A stretch of DNA of 64,000 nucleotides from Blastomussa wellsi (GCA_947652115.1 OX393564.1:2022443-2086442), one strand, 5' to 3'; positions 37,237 through 49,156 are shown, counted from the first letter of the stretch. Notes: generated from the letters alone by a model not told the origin. Program-made: numbers and translations.

Positions 37237-37493
37237 ACACCCATCTGTAACAGACCCACTGAAACCCTACCCAGTGGATTATTTTCACCTCCCCAGTACC
37301 CGGTAAATATTTTGATTTTACCCAGTGACTGTGCAGTGTGACCCAGCGTATTTTGTTTTCAAAAAATAATAATAAATAAGCAAAATAAAACAGAAAACGA
37401 GCGGACCCAGTTGGAAATTAGCCAACCCGGTGACTGTTTTCCCGAAAATCCAGTGAGGATAAAGATTCCACTGGGTCTGTTACAGAGGGGTGT
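37237..37493. mobile_element. 257-bp MITE, ACACCC(C)TCTGTAACAGACCCA ends, copy 1
   Basis: The left ACACCCATCTGTAACAGACC is inverted at the right (GGGTCTGTTACAGAGGGGTGT). Flanks ATTTTA and CTTTTA suggest a 6-bp duplication with one change. The interior is full of ACCCAGTG/CACTGGGT words. The second copy is at 46194-46467. Confidence 0.8.
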
Positions 37494-38434
37494 CTTTTAG
37501 CTCAAAACATGACATTTGCCTACTCTTGGTAAAGTATTCAAGCTTCTACTTCTAACAAACTTACAAACTGTGGAAGTAAATTGAAGTAAACAAGTATTGC
37601 TTGCCAGTATTAATTGGTCCCATGAAAACCGGCTTAACTATCCTAGCTGTACAATGAGAAAGAAAGAAAGAAAGAAAGACTGTGATTTATTTTTAGACAC
37701 TTTGCAGGCCTAACTGAATTGCGTGACTTTACAAAACGTATAAAAATGATGATCAAAATTTCTATGAAATCTAACAAGACAATTTATACTCAAACGTACA
37801 AGATAAAAACGATTTTAACTGTATATTTCCTCTGAGACACACCTGTTTACGAAGCAGTCCGCGAATCTCTTTTGTTAGGAATAATGGTTGGGCAAACCTC
37901 CTTTCTCACCTTAAGTTATATCCGACATTACAGCGTGTCGGTAGCAAATCATATAGTTTATTCGAGGGATCTTTCACAATTGACTGACAGTAGACTGAGG
38001 AATGAAGGTGCACACGACACTCGGACTTTAATTGGATTCAAAGTTAAAGGGGCTTTTTCACTATTAATTATATAATACAGTCGTGCATAACATTGACACA
38101 CTGACTAAAATAATAGTTTTTGTAAGATAGACAGCACAAAATAGGTAATTATATAAAAAGAAGAAACCAGTATGTCTGTCAAATGGGAAGATACGTCATG
38201 GAGCTGTCATATAGTGGTTAAGATAGGGATATCTATAGGAACAGTCATGTGCCTGAATTTGTTCAAAAAGTTACTCCAGCCGGTAATGTGTACAGTTCTT
38301 TTTGAAAATTTTGTTGCAGGATATACTAAAGCATTTCGATACACCTAAAGCTAATGGCATCTTGCAAGCGCGGCGGTCATGTCTACTCATTTGGATCAGT
38401 TCTTTAACGCCATTACGAAGAAAGGCAGGTGAAG

Positions 38435-38690
38435 TCTGCATACGAGACAAATGGCCCATTAGGCCGGAGAGTATTTCTACTCCCCCCTGGATGGGATGCT
38501 GGTCCATCGCAGGGTTAACCCCCAGCAGTAAATTCGCCGGTACCCATTTTTCACCTGGGTGAAGATAGGTATTGTGAGAGTAAAGCGTATTGCCCAAGAA
38601 CACAACGCAGTGCGCCGGCTAGAGGCTCGAACCTCGACCGTTCGTGGCCACCACGCCTCTCAAATTACGCGCCACTACGAAAACTGCTTA
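38435..38690 (-). repeat. tRNA-derived SINE, fairly complete
   Basis: On the minus strand a tRNA-like head with box B-like GGTTCGAGCCT (plus strand about 38625) is followed by GTTGTGTTCTTGGGCAA, ACTCTCACAATACCTATCTTC, and the tail block GATGGACCAGCATCCCATCC. It ends near GGCCATTTGTCTCGTATGC. It is the best preserved member of this family in the window. Confidence 0.6.
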
Positions 38691-39285
38691 AATATTACTT
38701 CAGTTCTCGACCAAATCGTATATCCTACAAGTATTGTCATGGACACTTTGTTTTCGCTAGGTTCGCCAAGAGCGCCGGCCGGCGTGAGAAAAATAAAATC
38801 CGAAGTGATAACTTTGTTATCGTGTTGGGATTGGACGATACGAAAAATTCAACCTATTTAACACATTTTACTATTTACAAATTAACATTAAATGGAATTT
38901 TGTTTACTTCCTTCTCCAGCGGACTTATCTTTGCCGCTGCGGATAATTATTGTCTGTGAAAAACACTCAAGACTCGAGTACTTTAACGCGTTAACGAAGT
39001 GCCTCTAATATTTGGCCACAAGATGGGTGGGAAAATTAAAACTTTTAACAATTATGAATGCTTTTAAAATGGATTTCGCCAATAATATATTTTCCACATT
39101 TCTCTGGGCATCTGAAAAACAACACAAGCATCAATATAGTTGAATCGCTGTTTGACATAGCCTTAATAAGCACAATCGCAAGCCAATTAACCAATCAAAA
39201 TTGTTCTTTGGATACTTACAAAATAGTTCTTTGAATACTTACGTATACGCTTTTGTTAACGTTGTAGTATGAGCAACACCCACTG

Positions 39286-39682
39286 TAAAACCAGCCTTGA
39301 CATCGCATGGTTTGAAACGAAACGGGCAACACACACAACAAACAAACCAAACTAACTGAATATATTCCTAATTAAAAAAGACATTTATTTAATAAAATAC
39401 GTGTTTTATATTTTGTTTTCGACTGTGTGAAACCAGCCATGACATGGTTCGAAGTGAATTGATAAAACGGACAACAAACAAAGATTAAATTAGTATATTC
39501 AAAATAATATGAAAACATATTAGTAAAATATGTTTTTTTACATCCTTTTTGACTGTCAAAAAGCAAGCCAATGATCACAAAACCTGAAACGAATAGAATA
39601 AAACAAACAAACCAAGCTAAATTAATATATTCAAAGTATTTCAGAATAAAGAAAGTGTGTTATATACTTTCTCTTTGACGTG
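39286..39682 (+). repeat. three diverged tandem repeats of about 130 bp
   Basis: Units at about 39286-39428, 39429-39556 and 39557-39682 share the order CCAGCC(A/T)TGACAT - AAACGGNCAACAAACAAA - TATATTC - long A/T stretch with ATATGTTTT - TTTTNGACTGTG. Similarity is clear by eye, though each unit is well diverged. Confidence 0.55.
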
Positions 39683-41213
39683 GAAAACACTCAAAACCTG
39701 GAATTTAAGTGTACACTCAATTGCAATATCATATTTTCACGTCCGTTCCTTAACAACCGCCGGAATAAACCTTTCTGTTTTTTTTTTTACTAGAGTTTAT
39801 TCACTTACTTTCACAAGCCTTTCTTCTTTCATTAGAGTTTACTCGGCAGTTCATTCATTCGTCACTCACAGGTCACCCCGTTATTAACTGCCTGACAAAC
39901 TCTAGCCGATTTAACCTTCTGTGATATTTGCTGTTTGTTGATTGTGGATGCTTATTGACTTTTAAGGATTCAATAAGTTTAAGTGATATAAGATGAGAAA
40001 CGTCTTGTTTATATGTAGGATGTGGTTGGCATGTAAACAGTCTTTTTTTAATATCAGCCTGCATAGCATCCGACCGCAAAATGGCGCGAGCTATGCTATA
40101 AAAGACGGCGTTGTTTTGCGCAATTCAGTGACACTAAGAACTGCTACAACTCTATTGGTGTGGTCAAACGCGCTGTTGCATTTTGAGGTAAGGAAATCGA
40201 ACCAATTAGGGCAACTTACTCAGCTTGTTCCAACAAAAAGGGTATGGGCGAAACGAGAGGCGTCCTTACTATCTTCAGTTTGTCCATTCTAAGGATGTAC
40301 TCAAATCATATTTTGAATTTCGTTGTTAAATTCTGTCAGCAGATATTATTTAGCTATCGCAATTGCAACTCATGCTTCAGTTGGCTTGAGACTGCAGTAT
40401 TCAGAAAATGATCAAAACATTAAAGAAATTGTAATGCTAAGGTGAAAAACAACTAAGCTGAACTTGCTCAACTTCTGGAAAAGGTCGGAAATGATTAAAA
40501 CAAGTTGTCGTGTGTTGTACAACGCGTTAGACGTGTGTTTTGCCTCATATTTTTTGCTAACTAATTAATGCTTGAATCAAACAACGAGTTATAATACACG
40601 GTGTCTGATCATAAATAACGTCTTCAGCGATTTTTCATTATCAAAATGGTCTCTTAAGATCAGCTCCTTATATTAATAGATGTTTATATCAATTCAATCA
40701 TTTGCCGCTTTTTGCTTGTTACAGAACAGAATTCAGTTGTTTTTTGTTTCCTTTTTGTGACAAAACTGGATAACTTACCGAACGTCTTTACACAGATAAT
40801 TCCGTAAATTATTAATCAGTAAAATTTTGATTGCGTTTGTTGTCTTGATTTCCAACCAATAAAATTATATGTCATTGTTTTTTATTTTTGTTTTGTCGTT
40901 GTACCAATCAACAACTGTTGTACAAAATAAAACCTTGGCATGGCATAAAATGCAAGGCTTTCGATGACACCTCCAAAGCAGATAGATGATTATAATGGGA
41001 GCCCATAAATCCAGGAACATCACTTCAATGATGGGAACCAAAAAAAATCAAACAATTTCCAAAAATTATGGTTTAAGTTTGAAGAACTATAGTCAACTTA
41101 AAACAATGGTATAACGTTTCTCGTTTCCAAGCCTGATTGGACTGGTCGGTGCTATATTATCGAAAGTGACTATTGAATTTCTTAATTCTCTCCAGATTGA
41201 CCGAGTGCAGAAA

Positions 41214-42215
41214 ATGGCCCGATTGTTAGTTTATCTCTTGCTGGGTTTCTGTATTCTTGCTTTCGTCAATAACGTCAAAGCTGATGACGACGAGGATGAA
41301 GAAGACAGTGGTGATGGTGGTGATGGTGGTGATGGCGGAAATGGTAACGGTGGCCAAACCATCACTATCAACTTCAACGGATGTGTTTCCGGAGAAATGA
41401 AGGTGGAAGAGCAAACGAAAGGTATCGTTCGTGTCTCCGAACTCTCCGAAGGTGACTTCATCCATGGAATTACGGGATCCGAGCGGAAGACGGCTTGGTG
41501 TAAAGTGGTAGCCGTGTTCCCAGCGGCAGGTGGCAAGAATAAGATCACCCATGACGGCTTCACACCTGACCATATGGTTGTCGACCTCACTGTTCACCCG
41601 CAAGGTAAGAACGGAGAAGTCCACATGGGTCCCATATACACGCTTGCCACCGACTGTGATGCCTCTGTCAATGCAGCCGGTAAGGTCTTCTCGCCAATCA
41701 GCACCGGATTCTGTCCGCATGTTCTGAGCTGGAGCGAGTATATCACCTTGATGTCCGCTGTACGACGCGTCGCCAATCGCACTGGATACTTCTGGTTTGA
41801 CACGTCTGCTTACCACGACAACGAGACGGCTATTGTGCCTCATTGGTTCGACCAGCTCCATCAAATATGCCGCGAGCTTCTGCTATGCTCACGTGAGGAT
41901 AAATGCCAGGGGTTCGAGAATGTTGTGAAAGAATTCGTGCACGAGCATATGAACAAGAAGTACAAAAAGATCGTTGAACGAGTTTTCCCCAACATGGGTG
42001 GTGACGTGAGTAAGCAACAAGCTGGTACCATCACGGAAGTCGTCCGTCCTCAGGCCAGCAGTCACCTTGTGGTGTTTTCTACTCTGGGTAGCGCCATGGT
42101 GGTTCTTCTGATCATTGCCATCGCTCTCGTTGCGTACCGCATCCGAGCGAAAAAGAAGGCAGAGAAGCAGCTTCCGTTTCAGTCAGATACCAGCCCTCCC
42201 TCAGTAGCATCTTAG
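41214..42215 (+). CDS. Hint-domain (Hedgehog/intein-like) single-pass membrane protein
   Basis: A single exon encodes 333 aa. Residues 1-23 form a signal peptide. Residues 24-50 are acidic and Gly/Asp-rich. From Cys57 the sequence follows the Hint pattern: CVSGEMKVE at the start, then a VRVSELSEGDFIHG strand-turn like the L-x-x-G-D of Hint domains, then GFTPDHMVVD resembling the T-x-x-H block. Two Cys-containing blocks follow: CPHVLSWSEY and a helical region with Cys219, Cys225 and Cys231. A membrane helix (about 285-308) precedes a basic cytosolic tail. Family knowledge: Hint domains cleave the bond before their first cysteine. Here that would release only a short acidic peptide, and no C-terminal extein splice site is seen, so activity is uncertain. 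Two N-glycosylation sites (NRT, NET) lie in the lumenal part. A possible 5' UTR acceptor lies at 41194-41195. The dead relative is at 33061. Confidence 0.75.
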   Translation: MARLLVYLLLGFCILAFVNNVKADDDEDEEDSGDGGDGGDGGNGNGGQTITINFNGCVSGEMKVEEQTKGIVRVSELSEGDFIHGITGSERKTAWCKVVAVFPAAGGKNKITHDGFTPDHMVVDLTVHPQGKNGEVHMGPIYTLATDCDASVNAAGKVFSPISTGFCPHVLSWSEYITLMSAVRRVANRTGYFWFDTSAYHDNETAIVPHWFDQLHQICRELLLCSREDKCQGFENVVKEFVHEHMNKKYKKIVERVFPNMGGDVSKQQAGTITEVVRPQASSHLVVFSTLGSAMVVLLIIAIALVAYRIRAKKKAEKQLPFQSDTSPPSVAS

Positions 42216-42651
42216 GATGGACAAGATTGCATGGCCATGGAGACACTAGCAGTCCCCGCGTTTGGCTACGTTTATATCGTTAAGCTAAGATTGATCGCTG
42301 TTTAATAGAAGCTAAACTTTAAAAGACGCTCTCTATATAGTGCTATGAGAGTGCGCTGTGCCGGCGTAAATCGATGTCACCAGGCTAAATTGTAATCTCT
42401 AGACAACTCGTTGTCGTTTACCTTTTCATACATGTTTGTAAAAACATCATATTTATATAAACGCGAAACATAAGATTTTAATCAGTTAGGTTTTGTTCTT
42501 TGTATTAAACAGCATTGATCCTTTTGTTTTCCAATCAACTGCTGCCTTTATTTTCTCTTAGACATGAGTCGTCCTTCGTAAAATGATTCGGATGTTACTT
42601 TCCTTTATTTAGTTCCATTTTTTACCGTGTATATTGTTATGGAAATACCTT

Positions 42652-42657
42652 AATAAA
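42652..42657 (+). promoter_or_regulatory. polyadenylation signal, Hint-domain gene
   Basis: AATAAA followed by a GTTGTTGTTG GT-rich stretch, about 440 bases after the stop codon. Hexamer plus downstream GT-rich element is the usual arrangement. Confidence 0.6.
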
Positions 42658-42710
42658 TTGTTGTTGTTGTTGTATTCAAGGTAAATATTTGTAATAACCG
42701 ATAGTGGTAG

Positions 42711-43220
42711 AATGGCGATAAATAAATACAATTATGCTTAATAAGATATTTTTTGGGTCTACATGTTTTCAAACCATCCTGATAAGCTTTGATTTGAATT
42801 CAGAGAAACGTATGCTTTGACCGTTACCAGAGTATAGGTTAAGACTACACGAATTTACCAACCACAAATCCAAAAAGAAATTAATTTAAATTGGGAGCAA
42901 CCACACACATTTTCGAGATATTTAGGTGTCAAATCTAGAAAAAAGTGCTGGCAGAGGTGTTTTTATAAAATGAAAGGAAAATAACTAACAAATGCTATAG
43001 AATACGTAGTTTTTGTATTTATGAACAAAATGATTTGCATTAGAGCCATAATTTTGACTCTGACAACTCTCACTTGCACTAAATGACTAAAATGGCGATA
43101 AATAAATACAATCATGCTTAATAATATTTTTTGGGTCTACATGTTTTCAAACCATCCTGATAAGCTTTGATTTGAATTCAGAGAATCGTATGCTTTGACC
43201 GTTACCAGAGTATAGGTTAA
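42711..43220 (+). repeat. pair of ~130-bp direct repeats
   Basis: Copies 42711-42842 and 43091-43220 both run from AATGGCGATAAATAAATACAA to CCGTTACCAGAGTATAGGTTA, with only a few differences. The 248 bases between them are unrelated. This looks like a segmental duplication or solo ends of an element. Confidence 0.8.
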
Positions 43221-43731
43221 ATGACTAAAATATTTATCACGTGTTCTTTATACTTACCACTTCCGTTTTATAAAATACAAAAGTAGGGGTAACCTCACAT
43301 TTTCAAAAGGGAAATGAGTTGTTTTAGAATCATTTTTGGGGTCTGTTATAATTTTTTTCCCCTCCCTTGCAAGTTAAATATTTTTATCTAATGCAATTTT
43401 CATACCTGCATTGTAGTTAGCAGTCGAGCGATCAGCAAATAATTGTTTTTTAACTGTTAAATTTGAGCCATTTTTATCGTTTAGCAGGTAATGGTAACTG
43501 AAATTTCGCTCTTCTCTTATCCCGGTTTAGTATACATCCTTATTCAAGTCACCGAAAGTGTGTCAGTTTTTAACAAGCATACACGACCTGAGTGCCATAT
43601 AATAAATTTCTTTCTAACCTAGCTTGCTCGAGCCGTGCTGGAGGATATTGGACCACGGTCGTTTTAGTACTTCCACGACCTCGGGCCAATATTCCCCAGT
43701 ACGGCCCTCGCGCTCGGTTAGTAAGAGGTTA

Positions 43732-44569
43732 AGGTGGCTCATCTCAGTTTTTCAGAAACACACCAACCCAACTTTAAAAAGCTAATACTTTACTGTCTTG
43801 GGTCGGTCGGGCAAGATTTTTGGCACATTTACTAGAGATTGAATAATGTTTCCAAAAATGTAGATTTCATTGGCATCGGTATTACCATAGCAACGAAACG
43901 ATGGCGTCATGGTTTCCGAAAATCGACATTTTTCTCGATATCGAGACTTTTAAAACGAATCAACGTCCCTTGTAGTATACATGTAGGTCTTCAACACTGC
44001 AAAGTTTGAAAAAATTCTATGAGAGCGTTTTTGAAAAAAAGCGAGTTGAATATTTTGCAGTCAAAATTTAAAAGTTCGACTCAGTATCTGTTAGTTCGTT
44101 GATTGTAGCGACTTCCAGTAGATTGAAACAATGTCCTTTCCATGTTTTATACCTTTGGCATAGAACAAATTTCCTGAAAGGTTTCTTCTAGTTTGCTTCA
44201 CTAGATCTCTCTCTATGAACTTAAAAGTAATGTCTTTAATATTCACATTTTTCTCACAGAAGGGACGTCTTTGATATGGGAGCATCTATGTAAAAACTAG
44301 TCGATAGAATTTTTGTAAAATCTCTAGATCGAAAGTATAACATGTTACGTGCTTTCCCTGAAAATGTCAAAGGCATTGAACTATTTTAAGAGCGCGAAAT
44401 AATTATAAAAATATAGGGTACCTTTGCCTTTGTTACGGAAAGTTTCGTTATCAGATTTTTTGTTGACAGCTGGTTTATTTCAGAAGTTTCCCGACCGACC
44501 CAGGACAGTAAAGTATTAGCTTTTTAAAGTTGGGTTGGTGTGATTCTGAAAAACTGACATGAGCCACCT
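43732..44569. mobile_element. 838-bp TIR element with TA duplication
   Basis: Ends AGGTGGCTCATCTCAGTTTTT and AAAAACTGACATGAGCCACCT are inverted for over 75 bases, including CACCAACCCAACTTTAAAAAG and GTAATACTTTACTGTC-type words. TA flanks both ends. The interior has no transposase. A non-autonomous Tc1/mariner-like element is the best guess. Confidence 0.75.
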
Positions 44570-45231
44570 TAATAACCTTGATTTCGTCGCAACAGAATTT
44601 TTTTTGTACTCTAGGCGCGAGCTTGGTCACGTAGTTGAATTCGTCATTTTGAGCGAGCAAACTCCACAAGCGCGCCGATGGGTTTAGTGATAGCCGAATA
44701 TGTGCACAGTAACAAAAGCGGGCACCATCCTGAATCAAGCAACACAATTTAAGTTGAAACACCCTTCGTATCGACTTCGTGACATTGAAATATAAAGCAA
44801 ATTATAAAGAAACTTAAGACATCTAAGTACTGGAGATGCCAGATTTGATTTGTTTCTAGTTGATTTGATTTAGTCTAAGTTCCCTAATGTTTCACTAGTT
44901 GGTGTCAGTTTACACACGTGACTCTAAGTTATCGAGCACTTAAATCAATGAAGACCTGGTTTCAGGCCTCTTTTTTCTTGGGGCGGGGCTTTGACGGCTT
45001 TTCCCCTCATCTATACTGGAAATAAACCACGATTTATGGATTTCATGTAATTTGGATGAGTTGTTATGATCAAATGAACGGCCACGATACGAACATGTTT
45101 GTCGAAAAACAAATACTTATCTTGTGAGAAGTTTAAGTATAATAGGAAAAGTGTTTATATAAATATTTGTTTGTTCAGTACAGGTAATCAGTTGCCTAGA
45201 TAACCAAAGTAAATTCCAGAGGCACACCAAT

Positions 45232-45266
<35 letters not shown>

Positions 45267-46193
45267 GGAACATTTCGACGAATATCTGAAGTTTGGAATA
45301 ACGCACACACCTGAAACTTGGAGAAGTGATTTTCTTTATTTATCTTCTATAATATCGTACTTTCTTGACTCTCTCCACTGACTAGTTTTCGATTTATTTA
45401 TTTTCTTTGGTCACGTGAGTGAAAACGTTCTATACGTGATGAACCGTAAACAACGAGCAAGATGTGTTGAAGCGGGGAAGCCCCGACTTCGATGAAACAT
45501 AAATATGTACAGTAGAACTAGCTGCGGCTGAATACAGTCATCTATTTCCGCCTGTAGCTAGCGTGTTTTCTCGCTCGTATTATCATCTTTGGGTCCTTTG
45601 TCGTAATCAGAGAAATTGGGCTCTCGGTCCCATTAAAGGGCCCCAGTCAGTCATGCCTTTTTTTGTTTACATACGAAACTTTCAGTATTATATTTTACAG
45701 AGAGCGTGTTCACTTGAACGAAAGAGATCACTGCGAAACTTGCCAAAGGAAATTATTAAACACTTCCGTCTTCGGGTAACATGACTTACACCAATTCAAA
45801 ACGATTTCGCTTCACCCAGCTGTAAAAAAATTGTGTAGTATATCTGACTAGCTCATACTCCCATAAGGTGATGTTTATCAGGCATGGAGAGTTTTACCTG
45901 TTAAGAAAAATGAAATCGAAATGACACGGCTTCCTAGCAACGCGAAGAACAAATTTTGATACCGGCTAAGCAAGGTAGAAGAATACAAATTTCCCAGTAT
46001 CAACAGGCAATCTTAATTAACGAATAAAATGTTGATGTCGAGTCACCGCCGAATCTCTAATTTTCTATTTTTCTCGTATAGTTAACCGTTTTCTTATATG
46101 TATTTCGCTTATAAACCAGAATAACAGATGACTACTTCCTTCTATTATTCAGCTTATTGTACTTATAATCCGTTATAATCCAAGAGCTATGAA

Positions 46194-46467
46194 ACACCCC
46201 TCTGTAACAGACCCAGTGAAATCTTTATCCTCACTGCGTTTTCGGGAAAAAGTCACCGGGTTGGCTAATTTCCCACTGGGCCGCTCGTTTTCTGTTTTAT
46301 TTTCTTATTTATTATTATTTTTTGTAAACAAAATACGCTGGGTAACAAAGCACAGTCACTGGGTGAAATCAAAATATTCACTGGGTACTGGGGGCACTAA
46401 ATTTCCGCTGGGTAGGGGAAAATAATCCACTGGGTAGGGTTTCAGTGGGTCTGTTACAGAGGGGTGT
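46194..46467. mobile_element. MITE, ACACCCCTCTGTAACAGACCC ends, copy 2
   Basis: Same family as 37237-37493 in opposite orientation. It is flanked by TATGAA on both sides, a clean 6-bp duplication. The interior GGGT/ACCC words are conserved. Confidence 0.85.
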
Positions 46468-46851
46468 TATGAACTGGTGAGTCTAACCTGGCACCAAAAC
46501 TCATGAAAATATTTTTCCAGAAGTTGCGTCTAAGCAGTAGAAAGCCAATATAGAAAAAAATATCAGTGTACTTACCTCATTAAATTTTACACCAAGAAAA
46601 AATATTTCGGTGGCTACCGATCTTACACGTGTCTGCTAGGTTTTAACTGAAAACGTAAATCATCGCCAGCGAATATATTTCTTCCATTGACTTCCTGTTT
46701 TGTTGAATCAGCTAAAACGGAACACATATTGTTAATGTAAAGGTTAACAGCAAAAAGGGTACAAATTGTCAATTTGTTTACGAGCTGTGTATATGTAGCG
46801 GTTTTGCTGAAGAGGGAACAAAATCGACACGTACGAGCCCAAATAACTTAA

Positions 46852-46871
46852 CCCTTTCCTGCCCAAGCGTG

Positions 46872-46918
<47 letters not shown>

Positions 46919-46986
46919 AGGGAGACCCCTTGGGCAGTAAAGGGTTAAAAAAACTATCTCCCTTAACCCTTTCCTGCCCAAGCGTG

Positions 46987-47033
<47 letters not shown>

Positions 47034-47059
47034 AGGGAGACCCCTTGGGCAGTAAAGGG
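46852..47059. mobile_element. two identical 93-bp TTAA-flanked MITEs in tandem
   Basis: Copies at 46852-46944 and 46967-47059 are identical base for base. Each has inverted ends CCCTTTCCTGCCCAAG and CTTGGGCAGTAAAGGG and is flanked on both sides by TTAA. TTAA duplication and CCC-type ends fit piggyBac-mobilised elements. The 22 bases from 46945 to 46966 separate them. Confidence 0.85.
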
Positions 47060-47097
47060 TTAAATGCACTTCCGAATAATTATGGCAGTCAAATGAA

Positions 47098-47299
47098 AGA
47101 ATTGGCCATTTTACAGTTCTGAGCTTAGTTACCAAGCCTTTGAATGGAAGTGAGGCTCACGGTGTCCTTGTTTTGATATAAACCCTCTTGCTAGCTCTTG
47201 ATATGTAAATCATTCTGTTCTTATGCTCACCCCAACCCTCGCTTTCATACAGAGTCCTGGCTACATTTCACAGAACTGTAAAATGGTCTATTGGCATAC
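47098..47299. repeat. inverted-repeat element
   Basis: GAATTGGCCATTTTACAGTTCTG at the left is answered by CAGAACTGTAAAATGGTCTATTG at the right, about 200 bp apart. Inside are ACCAAGCC and AACCCTC words. Non-coding. Confidence 0.6.
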
Positions 47300-49156
47300 C
47301 ACGTTGACACCCACCAGAATTAAAAGGAAGTTAATAACTTTGTGACCATTTCAGCTCTCGAAAGCTGAGCGTCTTCTCTAAATGACTTCCCTAAAATATA
47401 AGTTCCGTCTTAAACAAGGAAACCAGAATCAATTATTGGAACAAATTAGGCCGCGTTGACAGATATGGTCTTTTCTGGGTCAAATAAAGGTTTTTCTCGC
47501 GCTTTCATTGATCTGATTCCGTTTCATTGAACTCGAATAACAGAGTTCTCGAGATTCGATTCGGCGAAATGAACATATAAAACACATAAGCGTAAGTTGC
47601 TGCAGTAAGGGGGCTGCAGCCCCCTCCCCCGCCCCACGGACCCCCGGCCCGTACACCTATGTATAAACATGGCCCATATCGAAGAAGTGTTATACGACAA
47701 ATGGCTGTATTTATCGAGGAAGAAGTTGAGTACTAATATTACGTCATCTTAGTGACAAAGCCAATCTTCAATTTTCCTAATGGTATTTGCATAGTGAAGA
47801 AACTTTCAGGGACGGCGGAGCGTATTTGAAAGTGGGGGGGCTTGAAAACGAGTGAGTTTGTAGGGGGGTCTGGGAAAATTTTGAAATCTAGAGGCTCGGA
47901 AATGGTATTGTCAACGTTCTCCATGATATATTTCTTAAAAAAAGACAACCTGGATAAGTGCAAAATGACAGGTACTTTTTGTGCTACAGCAATATTTTAG
48001 AAGTTTTGTAAGCTTGATACATATTTTCAGCCTTCCACGATATATCGCGGCTTTAGTACACTAAGCTGGGTTTTTACACAGGCTGCCCGGGTGTGGAAAG
48101 GATGCGCGTAAGGAAGTACGTAACCACGAACAGTTTCGGACACGTTTTGAACAAGGCTGTAGCTTTGTAAATTCTCGTCACTAAATGAAGCAAGTAGGAT
48201 TCAAGCACTTGTTTCATCTGGTTGGTGCCCTATGTATTTTACGTCTTTTCTCAAATAACTACTGAACATGAACTGAATATATTTTTGCCAATAACCTCAT
48301 CTCGGGGGATAATCTGTGGTGAATCGGACTTTTTTCGTTTACGTTTTCCTTTTTCTTTAGTATTTAAATTTTCCTTACACGACCCTTATACTAAAGCAAA
48401 AAAATGTCATCGTCGTAAAAAGTGCCCCCGGCTCCGCCATCCCTTTTTTTCTGTGGCAGGTATATGGAAGAGGTGCAATAGGGTGAGGCAAATAAGGGGC
48501 GATAATCATATAATTTCGGTCTCGAGGTCATGTTGCTTCAACCAGGAGTATATTAAATAGGTACCGGAGAATTTAAAGCAGCTAGGACATGTTTTGTGTA
48601 TTTTGAAAACATTAGCCTAAAATTTTCAAATTCATCTCAATAAATCTTCTCCATCTTTATTCCTTTTTGGTTTAGCATCACCTCTTTGGTATTTTTCTTA
48701 GTTTTTAGTTTTTACTATTATTTTGAGGTTTCTTACATTGTAAGGTTAACTTGGTGCGTCATATGCCAAGACTGGACTTGCCGACACAAGATTCGTCAAA
48801 ATCGATGCCTTTGGAGGAATATTCACCGATTTCTTCAATATTTTTTTGGATCCTTAGCAAATTGAAGCATCATTGAACCTTCCAACGAATGTTTTAGAAT
48901 ATTTGGTAATACTCGGTTCTCGCTTCCACCTCTTTTCTGGCTCTTTTCTTGCCACGCGAAATGATCTCCACACCGTCCAAAATGTTGGATTGAGACAACC
49001 TCGTTTCCAGGGTCTCTCTCTCTGCCGCACGTCACACAGGCAAATCATGTGACATTTTGGCCGCGCGAAACGAGGGACAATTTTGAAGCGAGAAGCGCGT
49101 AGTTTGAACAACCGGTTTTACGGCTGGAACCGTTTTTTTATACATGTCGAACTAAG

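Larger units (their letters stand above)
33939..41213. other. intergenic region between the two Hint-domain loci
   Basis: About 7.3 kb without a gene I can support. Elements listed separately are a foldback at 33984-34342, MITEs at 35678-35821 and 37237-37493, a SINE at 38435-38690 and tandem repeats at 39286-39682. Minor items are an (AAAG)n run near 37654 and a tRNA-like stretch at about 35085-35165. Remaining DNA is AT-rich. Confidence 0.55.

Noticed and set aside
39286..39682. CRISPR-like array
   Set aside because: Animal genome; units are diverged tandem copies without constant-length repeats and unique spacers.
41226..41864. Minus-strand 212-codon frame opposite the Hint gene
   Set aside because: Codon pattern and homology support the plus strand; the minus frame is a shadow.
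48222..48560. 112-codon plus-strand frame in the gene-free interval
   Set aside because: No domain, no splice context, AT-rich composition like its surroundings.
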